DNA of 48,803 nt from Robertmurraya siralis (GCF_005502275.1 NZ_SWLZ01000031.1:1-48803), one strand, 5' to 3'. Numbered from the stretch's first letter, positions 1 through 7,590 are shown. Notes: a model not told the origin generated them from the letters alone. Translations and numbers: made by a program.

Positions 1-170
1 GCGGAAGGGATAAGTGCTGAAAGCATCTAAGCATGAAGCCCCCCTCAAGATGAGATTTCCCATAGCGCAAGCTAGTAAGAACCCTGAAAGATGATCAGGT
101 TGATAGGTCAGAGGTGGAAGCGTGGTGACATGTGGAGCTGACTGATACTAATCGTTCGAGGACTTAACCA
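1..170 (+). rRNA. 23S rRNA, 3' end (partial)
   Basis: The window opens inside a 23S rRNA gene. The last 170 bases match the conserved 3' domain, ending with GATACTAATCG..GAGGACTTAACCA as in Bacillus 23S rRNA. The rest of the gene and the 16S gene lie to the left. The 218-base spacer to the 5S gene (171-388) is AT-rich, and I see no tRNA or ORF in it. Confidence 0.95.
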
Positions 171-388
171 AATAGGTTACTCGGTCTTTTTCTTCTTCAT
201 CCATTATCTAGTTTTGAGGGTACAATAGATTTTCATGTTGTTATGTTCTCATGTTACATAAAAAGTTTATTATAAGGAAGTTTTAATTATTTTTAACAAT
301 TAGTTATGAAGGAAAATTCTTTTGAATTTCTACTTGAAAAAAAAGTTAAAACCATTATAATAGAATTTGTCTTGATAATTTAAATAGG

Positions 389-504
<116 letters not shown>

Positions 505-529
505 CTGTTTAATAATAAATTGCTATTTC

Positions 530-605
530 GGAGGATTAGCTCAGCTGGGAGAGCACCTGCCTTACAAGCAGGGGGTCGGCGGTTCGATCCCGTCATCCTC
601 CACCA
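530..605 (+). tRNA. tRNA-Val (TAC)
   Basis: Complete 76-base cloverleaf. Acceptor GGAGGAT pairs with ATCCTCC; anticodon stem CCTGC/GCAGG carries loop CTTACAA. CCA is encoded. First tRNA of the cluster, as in B. subtilis trnB. The following spacer holds a perfect 7-bp hairpin (611-628) without a T-tract. Confidence 0.96.
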
Positions 606-663
606 ACATTTTTTCGCGTTAGCGAAAATAATGTACCTTTTCATTTTCTGTCTTAACATATAT

Positions 664-739
<76 letters not shown>

Positions 740-750
740 TTTTAGATTTA

Positions 751-912
751 GAGCCATTAGCTCAGTCGGTAGAGCAACGAGCAATTCATCTATGAATTTG
801 CTGCGAGTTGTACCCATCGAGCTGCTGCTTGAGTTAACTTTCTGAGGTGGGGACATCGTAGATGCTTTTTATCTCAAAGTTGAAAATTTGATAGCAGCGC
901 ATATTTACTTCA
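751..912 (+). repeat. tRNA-half element A (before tRNA-Lys)
   Basis: 751-776 duplicates exactly the first 26 bases of the intact tRNA-Lys that starts at 913. It is followed by a 136-base insert unrelated to the rest of a tRNA. The insert can fold into hairpin 1 (CAAC 775-778 with GTTG 807-810, inner arm about 780-802) and stem 2 (CCCATC 813-818 with GGTGGG 846-851). No 3' tRNA half follows the partial copy, so it is not itself a tRNA gene. It belongs to a family of five in this cluster; function unknown. Confidence 0.85.
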
Positions 913-988
913 GAGCCATTAGCTCAGTCGGTAGAGCATCTGACTTTTAATCAGAGGGTCGAAGGTTCGAGTCCTTCATGGCTCACCA
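913..988 (+). tRNA. tRNA-Lys (TTT)
   Basis: Complete 76-base cloverleaf: GAGCCAT/ATGGCTC acceptor, anticodon loop CTTTTAA, encoded CCA. Its 5' 26 bases are duplicated at 751-776. Confidence 0.96.
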
Positions 989-1061
989 AAGTTCTTACGA
1001 TGTAGGGAAAAAATATCTTTCTTTAATATACGTCAGTAAAAAGAACTTATGATTTTAACAT

Positions 1062-1146
1062 GCGGGTGTGGCGGAATTGGCAGACGCACTAGACTTAGGA
1101 TCTAGCGCCGCAAGGCGTGGGGGTTCGACTCCCTTCACCCGCACCA
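1062..1146 (+). tRNA. tRNA-Leu (TAG)
   Basis: 85-base class II tRNA with a variable arm, anticodon loop CTTAGGA (TAG) and encoded CCA. The preceding spacer has an AAGTTCTT/AAGAACTT inverted repeat (989-996 and 1041-1048). Confidence 0.95.
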
Positions 1147-1186
1147 AGAAAAAATAATATATCTGCTTTTTTAATCGATTAATTTT

Positions 1187-1261
1187 GCGGAAGTAGTTCA
1201 GTGGTAGAACACCACCTTGCCAAGGTGGGGGTCGCGGGTTCGAATCCCGTCTTCCGCTCCA
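1187..1261 (+). tRNA. tRNA-Gly (GCC)
   Basis: 75-base tRNA with acceptor GCGGAAG/CTTCCGC, anticodon stem CCACC/GGTGG, loop TTGCCAA and encoded CCA. Confidence 0.95.
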
Positions 1262-1268
1262 TTTATTA

Positions 1269-1354
1269 GCCGGGGTGGCGGAACTGGCAGACGCACAGGA
1301 CTTAAAATCCTGCGGTAGGTGACTACCGTACCGGTTCGATTCCGGTCCTCGGCA
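1269..1354 (+). tRNA. tRNA-Leu (TAA)
   Basis: 86-base class II tRNA with acceptor GCCGGGG/CCTCGGC and anticodon loop CTTAAAA. The discriminator A is followed by TTA, so CCA is not encoded and must be added after transcription. Confidence 0.94.
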
Positions 1355-1393
1355 TTAAAGTTTTTTCACAGTAGTGGAAATGACTGTTATATT

Positions 1394-1470
1394 GCGCCCG
1401 TAGCTCAATTGGATAGAGCGTTTGACTACGGATCAAAAGGTTAGGGGTTCGACTCCTCTCGGGCGCGCCA
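1394..1470 (+). tRNA. tRNA-Arg (ACG)
   Basis: 77-base tRNA with acceptor GCGCCCG/CGGGCGC, anticodon loop CTACGGA (ACG, read as inosine-CG) and encoded CCA. Confidence 0.95.
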
Positions 1471-1475
1471 TGTAA

Positions 1476-1552
1476 CGGGAAGTAGCTCAGCTTGGTAGAG
1501 CACTTGGTTTGGGACCAAGGGGTCGCAGGTTCGAATCCTGTCTTCCCGACCA
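1476..1552 (+). tRNA. tRNA-Pro (TGG)
   Basis: 77-base tRNA, anticodon stem CTTGG/CCAAG, loop TTTGGGA, encoded CCA. It lies only 5 bases after tRNA-Arg. Confidence 0.95.
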
Positions 1553-1567
1553 CTATGCTATAATGAT

Positions 1568-1643
1568 GGGGCCTTAGCTCAGCTGGGAGAGCGCCTGCCT
1601 TGCACGCAGGAGGTCAGCGGTTCGATCCCGCTAGGCTCCACCA
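1568..1643 (+). tRNA. tRNA-Ala (TGC)
   Basis: 76-base tRNA, acceptor GGGGCCT/AGGCTCC, anticodon loop CTTGCAC, encoded CCA. Confidence 0.95.
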
Positions 1644-1729
1644 ATAATTATTCACACAACGAAATAAATTGAATATATTCATTCTTATAATGGCTCATAA
1701 TAAAAGTGAGTATTTATCATATTATATTT

Positions 1730-1806
1730 GGCGGTGTAGCTCAGCTGGCTAGAGCGTACGGTTCATACCCGTAAGGTCGGGGGTTCGATCCCCTCCGCCG
1801 CTACCA
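1730..1806 (+). tRNA. elongator tRNA-Met (CAT)
   Basis: 77-base tRNA with anticodon stem TACGG/CCGTA, loop TTCATAC and encoded CCA. The sequence matches Bacillus elongator Met, not the initiator (no C1-A72 mismatch). Confidence 0.93.
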
Positions 1807-1830
1807 ATATTTTACCACAAAAGCTTTATT

Positions 1831-1907
1831 GGACCTTTAGCTCAGCTGGTTAGAGCAGACGGCTCATAACCGTCCGGTCGTAGGTTCGAGTCCTACAAGG
1901 TCCACCA
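1831..1907 (+). tRNA. tRNA-Ile2 (CAT, lysidine-modified)
   Basis: 77-base tRNA with genomic anticodon CAT (loop CTCATAA) but with acceptor GGACCTT/AAGGTCC and a body that match Bacillus tRNA-Ile2. In that family TilS converts C34 to lysidine so that AUA is read. It sits directly after tRNA-Met, as in B. subtilis trnB. Confidence 0.9.
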
Positions 1908-1944
1908 CTATTTTTTGCATAAGCAAAACAACCTATAATATTTC

Positions 1945-2037
1945 GGAGGAATACCCAAGTCTGGCTGAAGGGATCGGTCTTGAAAACCGACAGGCGGGTT
2001 AAACCGCGCGGGGGTTCGAATCCCTCTTCCTCCGCCA
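1945..2037 (+). tRNA. tRNA-Ser (TGA)
   Basis: 93-base class II tRNA with a long variable arm, acceptor GGAGGAA/TTCCTCC, anticodon loop CTTGAAA, encoded CCA. Confidence 0.95.
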
Positions 2038-2058
2038 TATCACCAATTTTACTATTAG

Positions 2059-2201
2059 CGCAGGGTGGAGCAACAAGCGTTACTTCACTGAGTAAACTGC
2101 GAGTTGTACCGATTGAAGTTCTTCCTCGAGTAAGCATACTGAAATCGGGACAGTCATTAAGCTATCTAGTAGCATGCGCTTATCTAGATATATACTATTA
2201 T
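2059..2201 (+). repeat. tRNA-half element B (before tRNA-fMet)
   Basis: 2059-2072 repeats the first 14 bases of tRNA-fMet with one mismatch. The eight bases TACTATTA just upstream of the partial copy also recur just upstream of the intact tRNA. The 129-base insert shows CAAC..GTTG hairpin 1 with inner arm GTTACT/AGTAAAC, and stem 2 CCGATT (2109-2114) with AATCGG (2143-2148). The shared block GCGAGTTGTA precedes stem 2, as in elements A and E. Confidence 0.8.
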
Positions 2202-2275
<74 letters not shown>

Positions 2276-2307
2276 TCGAGTAGTTTCAATAAAGTTGAAA
2301 CTACTTT

Positions 2308-2384
2308 GGTCCGGTAGTTCAGTTGGTTAGAATGCCTGCCTGTCACGCAGGAGGTCGCGGGTTCGAGTCCCGTCCGGACCGCCA
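2308..2384 (+). tRNA. tRNA-Asp (GTC)
   Basis: 77-base tRNA, acceptor GGTCCGG/CCGGACC, anticodon loop CTGTCAC, encoded CCA. Confidence 0.95.
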
Positions 2385-2400
2385 TTTACTTACATATGAT

Positions 2401-2547
2401 GGCTCAGTAGCTCAGTCGGTAGAGCACGATGAATAAGCGGCAAGGATAAGCATCCAGCGCACTCATCGAGCATCATCTTGAATCAACTTTCTGAGATGAG
2501 GGCGAAGGACATTCGGAAAATGTGTTATAGGAATTTAATATTATTAC
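2401..2547 (+). repeat. tRNA-half element C (before tRNA-Phe)
   Basis: 2401-2426 equals bases 1-26 of the intact tRNA-Phe at 2548. The 121-base insert has stem 2 CTCATC (2462-2467) with GATGAG (2495-2500), and the family block CTTTCTGAGATGAGG. Hairpin 1 is rearranged: GATG (2428-2431) can pair with CATC (2451-2454). The direct repeat begins exactly at the mature tRNA 5' end. Confidence 0.84.
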
Positions 2548-2623
2548 GGCTCAGTAGCTCAGTCGGTAGAGCAAAGGACTGAAAATCCTTGTGTCGGCGG
2601 TTCGATTCCGTCCTGAGCCATCA
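2548..2623 (+). tRNA. tRNA-Phe (GAA), 3' end TCA instead of CCA
   Basis: Acceptor GGCTCAG/CTGAGCC, anticodon loop CTGAAAA. The discriminator A (2620) is followed by TCA where CCA would be expected, so the mature CCA must be made by trimming and the nucleotidyltransferase. In B. subtilis trnB the next gene would be tRNA-His, which is missing here. Confidence 0.92.
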
Positions 2624-2667
2624 AAGTTTTTTTACGAAGCATAGTGTAGTAAAAAAACTTTCACTAT

Positions 2668-2830
2668 GCGGGTGTAGTTTAATGGTAAAACCACAGCCAC
2701 GAGCAAAGCTTCAATGATTTATCAACGAGTTGCCTCGACGATATGACATCCTGAAAAAGCAAGAAGAGTTAGAGGCATGAAAGAAGGCCAAAATAAGGGA
2801 AGATAAAATCTAGTATAATTCAATAAAAAT
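2668..2830 (+). repeat. tRNA-half element D (before tRNA-Gly TCC)
   Basis: 2668-2698 repeats 31 bases of tRNA-Gly, so this duplication runs into the 5' anticodon stem. The 132-base insert begins ACGAGCAAAG. Stem 2 is TGCCTC (2731-2736) with GAGGCA (2772-2777), a third solution of the same stem. Hairpin 1 is poorly preserved. This is the most divergent copy. A TATAAT-like string lies 15 bases before the intact tRNA. Confidence 0.78.
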
Positions 2831-2904
2831 GCGGGTGTAGTTTAATGGTAAAACCACAGCCTTCCAAGCTGTTGTCGTGGGTTCGATTCCCATCACCCGC
2901 TCCA
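2831..2904 (+). tRNA. tRNA-Gly (TCC)
   Basis: 74-base tRNA, acceptor GCGGGTG/CACCCGC, anticodon loop CTTCCAA, encoded CCA after discriminator T. Confidence 0.95.
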
Positions 2905-2908
2905 AAAT

Positions 2909-2985
<77 letters not shown>

Positions 2986-3026
2986 TCTTTGCTTTTTTAA
3001 TTTATGGAAGCTAGAACGCATCGTAT

Positions 3027-3169
3027 TCCGCGGTAGCTCAGTGGTAGAGCAACGAGTAAAGCATCATGAATATGCTGCGAGTTGTACTCATCGAGTTGCT
3101 ACTTGGATCGTCTTTCTGAGATGAGGACAATCGGAAAGTTATCAAGCTAGAGGAATAAATTAATAATTT
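3027..3169 (+). repeat. tRNA-half element E (before tRNA-Asn)
   Basis: 3027-3052 repeats the first 26 bases of tRNA-Asn. The 117-base insert is the closest relative of element A: CAAC (3050-3053)/GTTG (3081-3084), inner arm AGCAT/ATGCT (3060-3064, 3072-3076), block GCTGCGAGTTGTA, stem 2 CTCATC (3087-3092)/GATGAG (3120-3125), then GGACAATCGG. Relative to A, stem 2 shows the compensating change C-G to T-A. Confidence 0.85.
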
Positions 3170-3244
3170 TCCGCGGTAGCTCAGTGGTAGAGCAATCGGC
3201 TGTTAACCGATCGGTCGTAGGTTCGAATCCTACCCGCGGAGCCA
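3170..3244 (+). tRNA. tRNA-Asn (GTT)
   Basis: 75-base tRNA, acceptor TCCGCGG/CCGCGGA, anticodon stem ATCGG/CCGAT with loop CTGTTAA, encoded CCA. Confidence 0.95.
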
Positions 3245-3247
3245 TAT

Positions 3248-3338
3248 GGAGAAGTACTCAAGTGGCTGAAGAGGCGCCCCTGCTAAGGGTGTAGGTCGGG
3301 TAACCGGCGCGAGGGTTCAAATCCCTCCTTCTCCGCCA
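3248..3338 (+). tRNA. tRNA-Ser (GCT)
   Basis: 91-base class II tRNA with a variable arm, acceptor GGAGAAG/CTTCTCC, anticodon GCT, encoded CCA. It begins 4 bases after tRNA-Asn. Confidence 0.94.
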
Positions 3339-3343
3339 TTTCT

Positions 3344-3415
3344 GGCCCGTTGGTCAAGTGGTTAAGACACCGCCCTTTCACGGCGGTAACACGGGTTCGA
3401 ATCCCGTACGGGTCA
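3344..3415 (+). tRNA. tRNA-Glu (TTC)
   Basis: 72 bases, acceptor GGCCCGT/ACGGGTC with one G-T pair, anticodon loop CTTTCAC (TTC). CCA is not encoded (TAA follows the discriminator). Last tRNA of the cluster. Confidence 0.94.
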
Positions 3416-3417
3416 TA

Positions 3418-3453
3418 AAAAAAGCTGTTGACATTAGGTCAGCAGTTTTTTTT
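3418..3453 (+). terminator. Terminator of the rRNA-tRNA operon
   Basis: CTGTTGAC and GTCAGCAG form an 8-bp stem with one G-U pair around loop ATTAG, followed by a run of eight T. It starts just after tRNA-Glu and closes the operon. Confidence 0.88.
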
Positions 3454-3625
3454 ATCGTACTATACTAATGATACGCTTTTTTTGGCTCTGAAATATTTAT
3501 TGGGATTTAAAAATAGTTTTAAGGACAAAGCATATAAACTCCCGATTCTGACGAGAATCTAATAAGATTAGAGTAACGACATAACACTATCACTCGTACT
3601 TTAGATTAAGGGATAGAGAAGGGGA

Positions 3626-3672
3626 TAAAAGGGCGCTAATGGTAAGATACATCTTCATCATTAGCGCCCTTC
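3626..3672 (-). terminator. Terminator of the XRE regulator gene
   Basis: An 11-bp perfect inverted repeat, GGGCGCTAATG (3631-3641) with CATTAGCGCCC (3659-3669). On the minus strand it follows the regulator stop codon and ends in a T-run. Confidence 0.8.
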
Positions 3673-3674
3673 TT

Positions 3675-4121
3675 TCATCGGTTACCGAGCTCTTTTTTCA
3701 TCCGTGCAATCATTAATAATTCAGCGGCGTCACGTTTATTTAAGCTGTTAAAAATCGTAATTAACTCTTTTGCTTCTGCCGTTAGATTCACTATTTCATT
3801 CGAATCTGTGTCGTTAGTGGATCCTGTATTTTTGGAGGGACTGATTGCTGGTTTACCATCCTGGATCACGATATTTCCACTATTAAACGTTGAATCCACT
3901 ATGTATTCCTCTCCATCTAGCAGCCAATCTGCCGTTACTTCAAATTCCTTGGCAATAGCATAAATGGCTTTGGCGCCAGGTAAAGATTTCTTTTTCTCGC
4001 TTTCCCAGTCTCCGACATTTCCAGCGGACACACCAATTCTTTTTGCAAAAGCAGCCTGAGATAATCCATGTTTTTCTCTTAAAAATTTAATTCGTTCTCC
4101 AATATTTTCGATGTTTTTCAT
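3675..4121 (-). CDS. XRE/Cro-CI family transcriptional repressor
   Basis: 148 residues from the ATG at 4121, chosen because AAGGGAG lies 9 bases upstream; an in-frame TTG sits one codon earlier. Residues about 8-62 form a helix-turn-helix of the lambda-repressor type (LSQAAFAKRIGVSAGNVGDW) followed by ADWLLDGEE, a layout common in phage-type and stress repressors. The C-terminal half is low-complexity, with a short helical end, and carries no peptidase domain, so LexA-like self-cleavage is unlikely. Several ACG-N6-CGT sites overlap its own promoter region, suggesting autoregulation. No phage genes are adjacent. The regulated target cannot be named from the sequence. Confidence 0.85.
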   Translation of the reverse strand: MKNIENIGERIKFLREKHGLSQAAFAKRIGVSAGNVGDWESEKKKSLPGAKAIYAIAKEFEVTADWLLDGEEYIVDSTFNSGNIVIQDGKPAISPSKNTGSTNDTDSNEIVNLTAEAKELITIFNSLNKRDAAELLMIARMKKELGNR

Positions 4122-4135
4122 CAATTTTTTCTCCC

Positions 4136-4209
4136 TTCGTACGAAAATACGTGTTTATATACGAAAATTCGATTATTTTTGTTGACTCGCACGCAAAAAC
4201 GTGTATAAT
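4136..4209. promoter_or_regulatory. Operator cluster and divergent promoter at XRE gene
   Basis: Three related palindromic sites: ACGAAAATACGT (4141-4152), ACGAAAATTCGA (4161-4172) and ACGCAAAAACGT (4191-4202), whose starts lie 20 and 30 bp apart, on the same helical face. A fourth, ACGTATATGCGT, is at 4422-4433. TTCGTACGAA spans 4136-4145. A strong plus-strand promoter, TTGACT (4182-4187), 16 bp, TATAAT (4204-4209), has the third site inside its spacer. The sites probably bind the adjacent XRE repressor (inference from position). Confidence 0.6.
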
Positions 4210-4872
4210 TTTAATTAGCAAATGATATTTGTCCACCGGTGCTAAATAGCTGCAAATATTTTTTGTGAAATGAATTTTTGAGTATTCTTAATTTTATTTG
4301 TTTGACACCCAAGTTAAAGTGCTATGAATAATGTGTTTTCTTAAGAAGAGCTTCTTGCATGCTGTTTTGATTCAGCTTGAAAAAGGCATACGTATGTCTA
4401 CATTGGTTTGATTTTATTTACACGTATATGCGTGTTTATTTGGTTGCACCTTCATATCAGTATCACAAACAAAAGGAGCTTTGCTCACTCATACTTATAC
4501 TGTTTTAAATTCAGAGAGGGGTTTCATATACCGACTGCTCCACACAGGTTTATTAGAGTGTCCCGCTGTCAGATGAACAGGGGGAAACGGATAGCAACTC
4601 TGTTCCATTCATGGTATGAAACAAAAGCTTCAAAGCCATTCGGATAAATTGTCTATTTATTTTGCTGCTATTAGCTTTACATTGCAGCATAAGGCGACTA
4701 GGAGTTACGCTGTTCTTTCGATGTTCTTGGTGTGTTGTAACAAATGTTGTTGGGGCAATCTGTATTACTCGATCCACTTTAAGGTATTTTGAGAGACGCT
4801 ACAAAAAGATTAAAAAATAATGCCATTTGACTGCCCCAATGATCGCAGGCTTGCCACCTGCCTATTTTACTG
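4210..4872. other. 660-bp region without a recognisable gene
   Basis: The strong rightward promoter at 4182-4209 fires into this region, but I find no ORF with a ribosome binding site and convincing composition. A second weak promoter-like TTGACA lies at 4302-4307, AAGAAG/CTTCTT is an inverted repeat near 4345-4358, and the fourth XRE-type operator is at 4422-4433. Short ORFs on both strands (for example 4553-4777 minus) look like chance. It may be a decayed accessory locus or encode an untranslated RNA. Confidence 0.5.
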
Positions 4873-4913
4873 TGCTCAAAGTGAGCAATGATAAACAACT
4901 TGTTTTAAACAAG
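4873..4913. promoter_or_regulatory. Two palindromes upstream of the sugar-acid operon
   Basis: TGCTCA-AAG-TGAGCA at 4873-4887 and CTTGTTT-T-AAACAAG at 4899-4913 are perfect inverted repeats. The second resembles the B. subtilis GntR operator half-site CTTGTA..TACAAG and overlaps the ribosome binding site AAGGAG (4911-4916). A bound GntR-type repressor there could block expression of the first gene. No regulator gene lies next to the operon. Confidence 0.55.
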
Positions 4914-4923
4914 GAGTGATTTG

Positions 4924-5820
4924 ATGCAAATTGGTATGATTGGTTTAGGGAAAATGGGATATAACCTTGCGTTAAACTTAGCAAACAATGGCCATTCTGT
5001 CTATGGTTTTGATCGATCTAGCGAAGTGAGACTAGCAGCAAAAGATAAAGGTCTGCATATTGTGGATAGCATCGAGCAAATGCTGGCTAGTTTGCCACAT
5101 CCAAGAGTGGTATGGGTCATGGTACCTGCAGGGAAATCAAGCGAAATGGTGATAGATGGACTCCTCCAAAAAATGAAAGCGGATGACATCGTGATTGATG
5201 GAGGAAATTCGCATTATAAGGACTCCGTCCGGCGTGCAGCCCAGGCTGATGAAAAGGGAATTGATTTTTTAGACGTTGGAACATCCGGAGGCATCGCTGG
5301 TGCCAATGGAGGAGCCTGTTTAATGATCGGAGGCAGGCGCGACGTTTTTGAACGGCTGGAACCAATATTTAAAGCAATTTCCATTCAAGGAGGTTGCTTA
5401 TATGCGGGGGAATCTGGGAGTGGCCATTTCTTAAAAATGGTTCATAACGGAATTGAATACGGTTTTATGCAAGCGATTGGCGAGGGCTTTCAAGTGCTGA
5501 ATCAAAGTCGCTATGATTTTGATTTGGCAGAAGTGGCTTCAGTTTGGAACAATGGTTCCGTCATTCGCAGCTGGCTAATGGAACTGACTGAATCTGCCTT
5601 CAAAAAAAATGCTGAACTTGAACATATTCGTGGAATGGTGGCATCGTCAGGCGAGGCAAAATGGACGGTAGAAACAGCCTTTGAGTTAGAAGTTCCTGTA
5701 CCGGTTATTGCCTTGTCGCTTATGATGAGAAATCGTTCTTTAGAAGAAGATAGCTTCTCAGCAAAAGTGGTCGCCGCCCTGCGAAATGAATTTGGGGGAC
5801 ACAGTGTGGTAAAGAAGTAA
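4924..5820 (+). CDS. gnd: 6-phosphogluconate dehydrogenase, short decarboxylating type
   Basis: 298 residues. Oxidises 6-phosphogluconate to ribulose 5-phosphate and CO2 with NAD(P)+ in the cytoplasm. The ATG at 4924 is preferred over the TTG at 4921 because AAGGAG then has a 7-base spacer. Visible signatures are the Rossmann motif GMIGLGKMG at residue 4, GGNSHYKDS near 97, the substrate loop GTSGGIAGANGG near 118, and the catalytic region HFLKMVHNGIEYG near 165. The length of about 300 matches the short subfamily (YqeC-like) rather than the 470-residue GndA/GntZ enzymes. First gene of a nine-gene operon with a PTS and KDPG aldolase, pointing to a sugar-acid 6-phosphate substrate. Confidence 0.9.
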   Translation: MQIGMIGLGKMGYNLALNLANNGHSVYGFDRSSEVRLAAKDKGLHIVDSIEQMLASLPHPRVVWVMVPAGKSSEMVIDGLLQKMKADDIVIDGGNSHYKDSVRRAAQADEKGIDFLDVGTSGGIAGANGGACLMIGGRRDVFERLEPIFKAISIQGGCLYAGESGSGHFLKMVHNGIEYGFMQAIGEGFQVLNQSRYDFDLAEVASVWNNGSVIRSWLMELTESAFKKNAELEHIRGMVASSGEAKWTVETAFELEVPVPVIALSLMMRNRSLEEDSFSAKVVAALRNEFGGHSVVKK

Positions 5821-5929
5821 TTTAGTATAAATATGATGGTTTCACTTCTATTTTAATGGAGGGAGGAGAGTATTGCAGTAGTTTGTGAAATAACTAACAT
5901 TTTAATTATACGAGGGAGTGATTAAACAA

Positions 5930-6697
5930 ATGGCAACACTTTCCGTTGGTCAAGCACTAATAATAGCCATTTGGGTAGCGATTGTTATGTCCCGTGGGAT
6001 TGGCTATGCTACCTTAACTTTGCGCTTTAGCCCATTAATGACAGGTCTGGTTGTGGGGATAGTGACAGGACATATAACAGAAGCAATGATTATTACAGCA
6101 GCTATTCAATTGGTTTATATGGGAGCGGTAGCGCCAGGTGGAGCTTTACCGAGTGAACCTGCGATTGCCGCAGCTATTGCTGTAACTGTCGCTGTACTAG
6201 GTGACTTCACTCCAGAAAAGGCAGTGGCGATTGCTGTGCCAGTTGGAATTTTAGGCAGCTATGCTTATCAATTTCGCTTCTTTTTAAATACGTTTGCATT
6301 ACGCATATTGGACAAGTATGCAGCAGAAGTCAATGACAGAGGAATTTTTACTTCCGTAATCATTATTCCAATTGTAATAAGCTTTATTCTTTATGTTCCA
6401 TTAGTGTTTGTGGCTCTTTACTTTGGAGCACCAGTTGTTGCTGATTTTGTTAATTCTATTAGCGATGGTCCGGTTATTCACGTTTTAGAAGTGGTTGGCG
6501 GTGGTCTTGCGGCTCTTGGAATTGCTGTTATTATGCACGTAATTGGCAAAAAGGAATTACTTTTGTTTTTCTTCCTTGCCTATTTTATGAGTGTTGCTTT
6601 AAAAGGGCTGGAAATCAACACGGTAACTTATGCGATTTTCGGAGCCATTTTAGCTGGTCTATATGTGTTATTCACAAGAAAAAAGGAACCGGCGTAA
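5930..6697 (+). CDS. PTS mannose/sorbose-family transporter subunit IIC
   Basis: 255 residues from the ATG at 5930, after a purine-rich GAGGGAG; a GTG at 5918 is possible but would put the start inside the binding site. Very hydrophobic, with about seven membrane segments. It carries the family region SRGIGYATLTLRFSPLMTG near the N-terminus and the glycine/alanine-rich VYMGAVAPGGALPSEPAIAA typical of mannose-family IIC. With IID it forms the membrane channel that moves and phosphorylates the sugar. It lies 109 bases after gnd and 23 bases before IID. Family membership is clear; the substrate is not readable from this protein alone. Confidence 0.9.
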   Translation: MATLSVGQALIIAIWVAIVMSRGIGYATLTLRFSPLMTGLVVGIVTGHITEAMIITAAIQLVYMGAVAPGGALPSEPAIAAAIAVTVAVLGDFTPEKAVAIAVPVGILGSYAYQFRFFLNTFALRILDKYAAEVNDRGIFTSVIIIPIVISFILYVPLVFVALYFGAPVVADFVNSISDGPVIHVLEVVGGGLAALGIAVIMHVIGKKELLLFFFLAYFMSVALKGLEINTVTYAIFGAILAGLYVLFTRKKEPA

Positions 6698-6720
6698 AAA
6701 CTTTAAAGGTGGGATGACAG

Positions 6721-7590
6721 ATGAATGCGGAAGAAAAGAGGCAAACTCCGGAGAATTATCCAGAGCCAATCACCAAGAAAGATTTGCTTAAAGCTTGGTC
6801 ACGATGGTGGTGGGCAAATGAAATTCCTCATACATTTGACAGAATGGTCGCGCCATCGTTTTTATTTGGGATGATGCCAATTTTAAAGAAATTATATAAA
6901 GATAAAAAGGATTTAAGCGAGGCGTACCAAAGACATTTATTATTCTTTAATACGCAAGCGATTTGGGGTGGAGGGACGCTGACTGGCATTACAGCATCTC
7001 TTGAAGAATCCCGTGCAAAAGCATTTGCTGAAGGGAAGGAAGATGAAGCGCCAAGCCCTGACATGATTAACAATACAAAAGTAGGATTGATGGGAGCTTT
7101 AGCTGGTATTGGAGATGCAATTGACTCTGGTACCGTTCAATATATTTTTATTGCCATAGCTTTGCCATGGGCAATGGCAGGCAGTCCAATTGGTGCATTG
7201 TTTCCGTTCATTTGCTTCACGCTCGTCACATATTTGTACGGCTACTATTTTGTTAGAATGGGCTACGGCTTAGGTCGCAATGCCGCAAAAGAAATTTTAG
7301 CTGGAAGCCGAATTAAAACGATGATTGATGCATTATCTGTGCTTGGATTATTCATGATGGGGATCTTGGCCGGATCGTATGTAAAAGTGAGTAGTTCACT
7401 CTCTTTTACACTATCTGAAAAGGAATTCGTTCTGCAGGATATTTTGGACTCGATTTTACCAGGTTTATTGCCGTTATTAACCGTATTGGGTGTTTATTTA
7501 TACTTTGATAAGAAAGGATTCAATATTACAAGAGGGCTATTATGGCTAACTGGTACATTAATTGTCCTTGGTGCGCTTCGGATTTTATAA
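6721..7590 (+). CDS. PTS mannose/sorbose-family transporter subunit IID
   Basis: 289 residues. A basic cytoplasmic N-terminus is followed by the IID signature WWWANEIPHTFDRM near residue 28 and the conserved GLMGALAGIGDAIDSGT near 119, where other members usually have GDs. Several hydrophobic segments follow in the C-terminal half. It pairs with IIC in the membrane; IID is unique to the mannose family, which settles the PTS class. RBS AAAGGTGGG precedes the ATG. Its neighbours IIC, IIA and IIB complete the system. Confidence 0.92.
   Translation: MNAEEKRQTPENYPEPITKKDLLKAWSRWWWANEIPHTFDRMVAPSFLFGMMPILKKLYKDKKDLSEAYQRHLLFFNTQAIWGGGTLTGITASLEESRAKAFAEGKEDEAPSPDMINNTKVGLMGALAGIGDAIDSGTVQYIFIAIALPWAMAGSPIGALFPFICFTLVTYLYGYYFVRMGYGLGRNAAKEILAGSRIKTMIDALSVLGLFMMGILAGSYVKVSSSLSFTLSEKEFVLQDILDSILPGLLPLLTVLGVYLYFDKKGFNITRGLLWLTGTLIVLGALRIL

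Noticed and set aside
4553-4777. 74-residue minus-strand ORF upstream of gnd
   Set aside because: No ribosome binding site and no coding-like composition.
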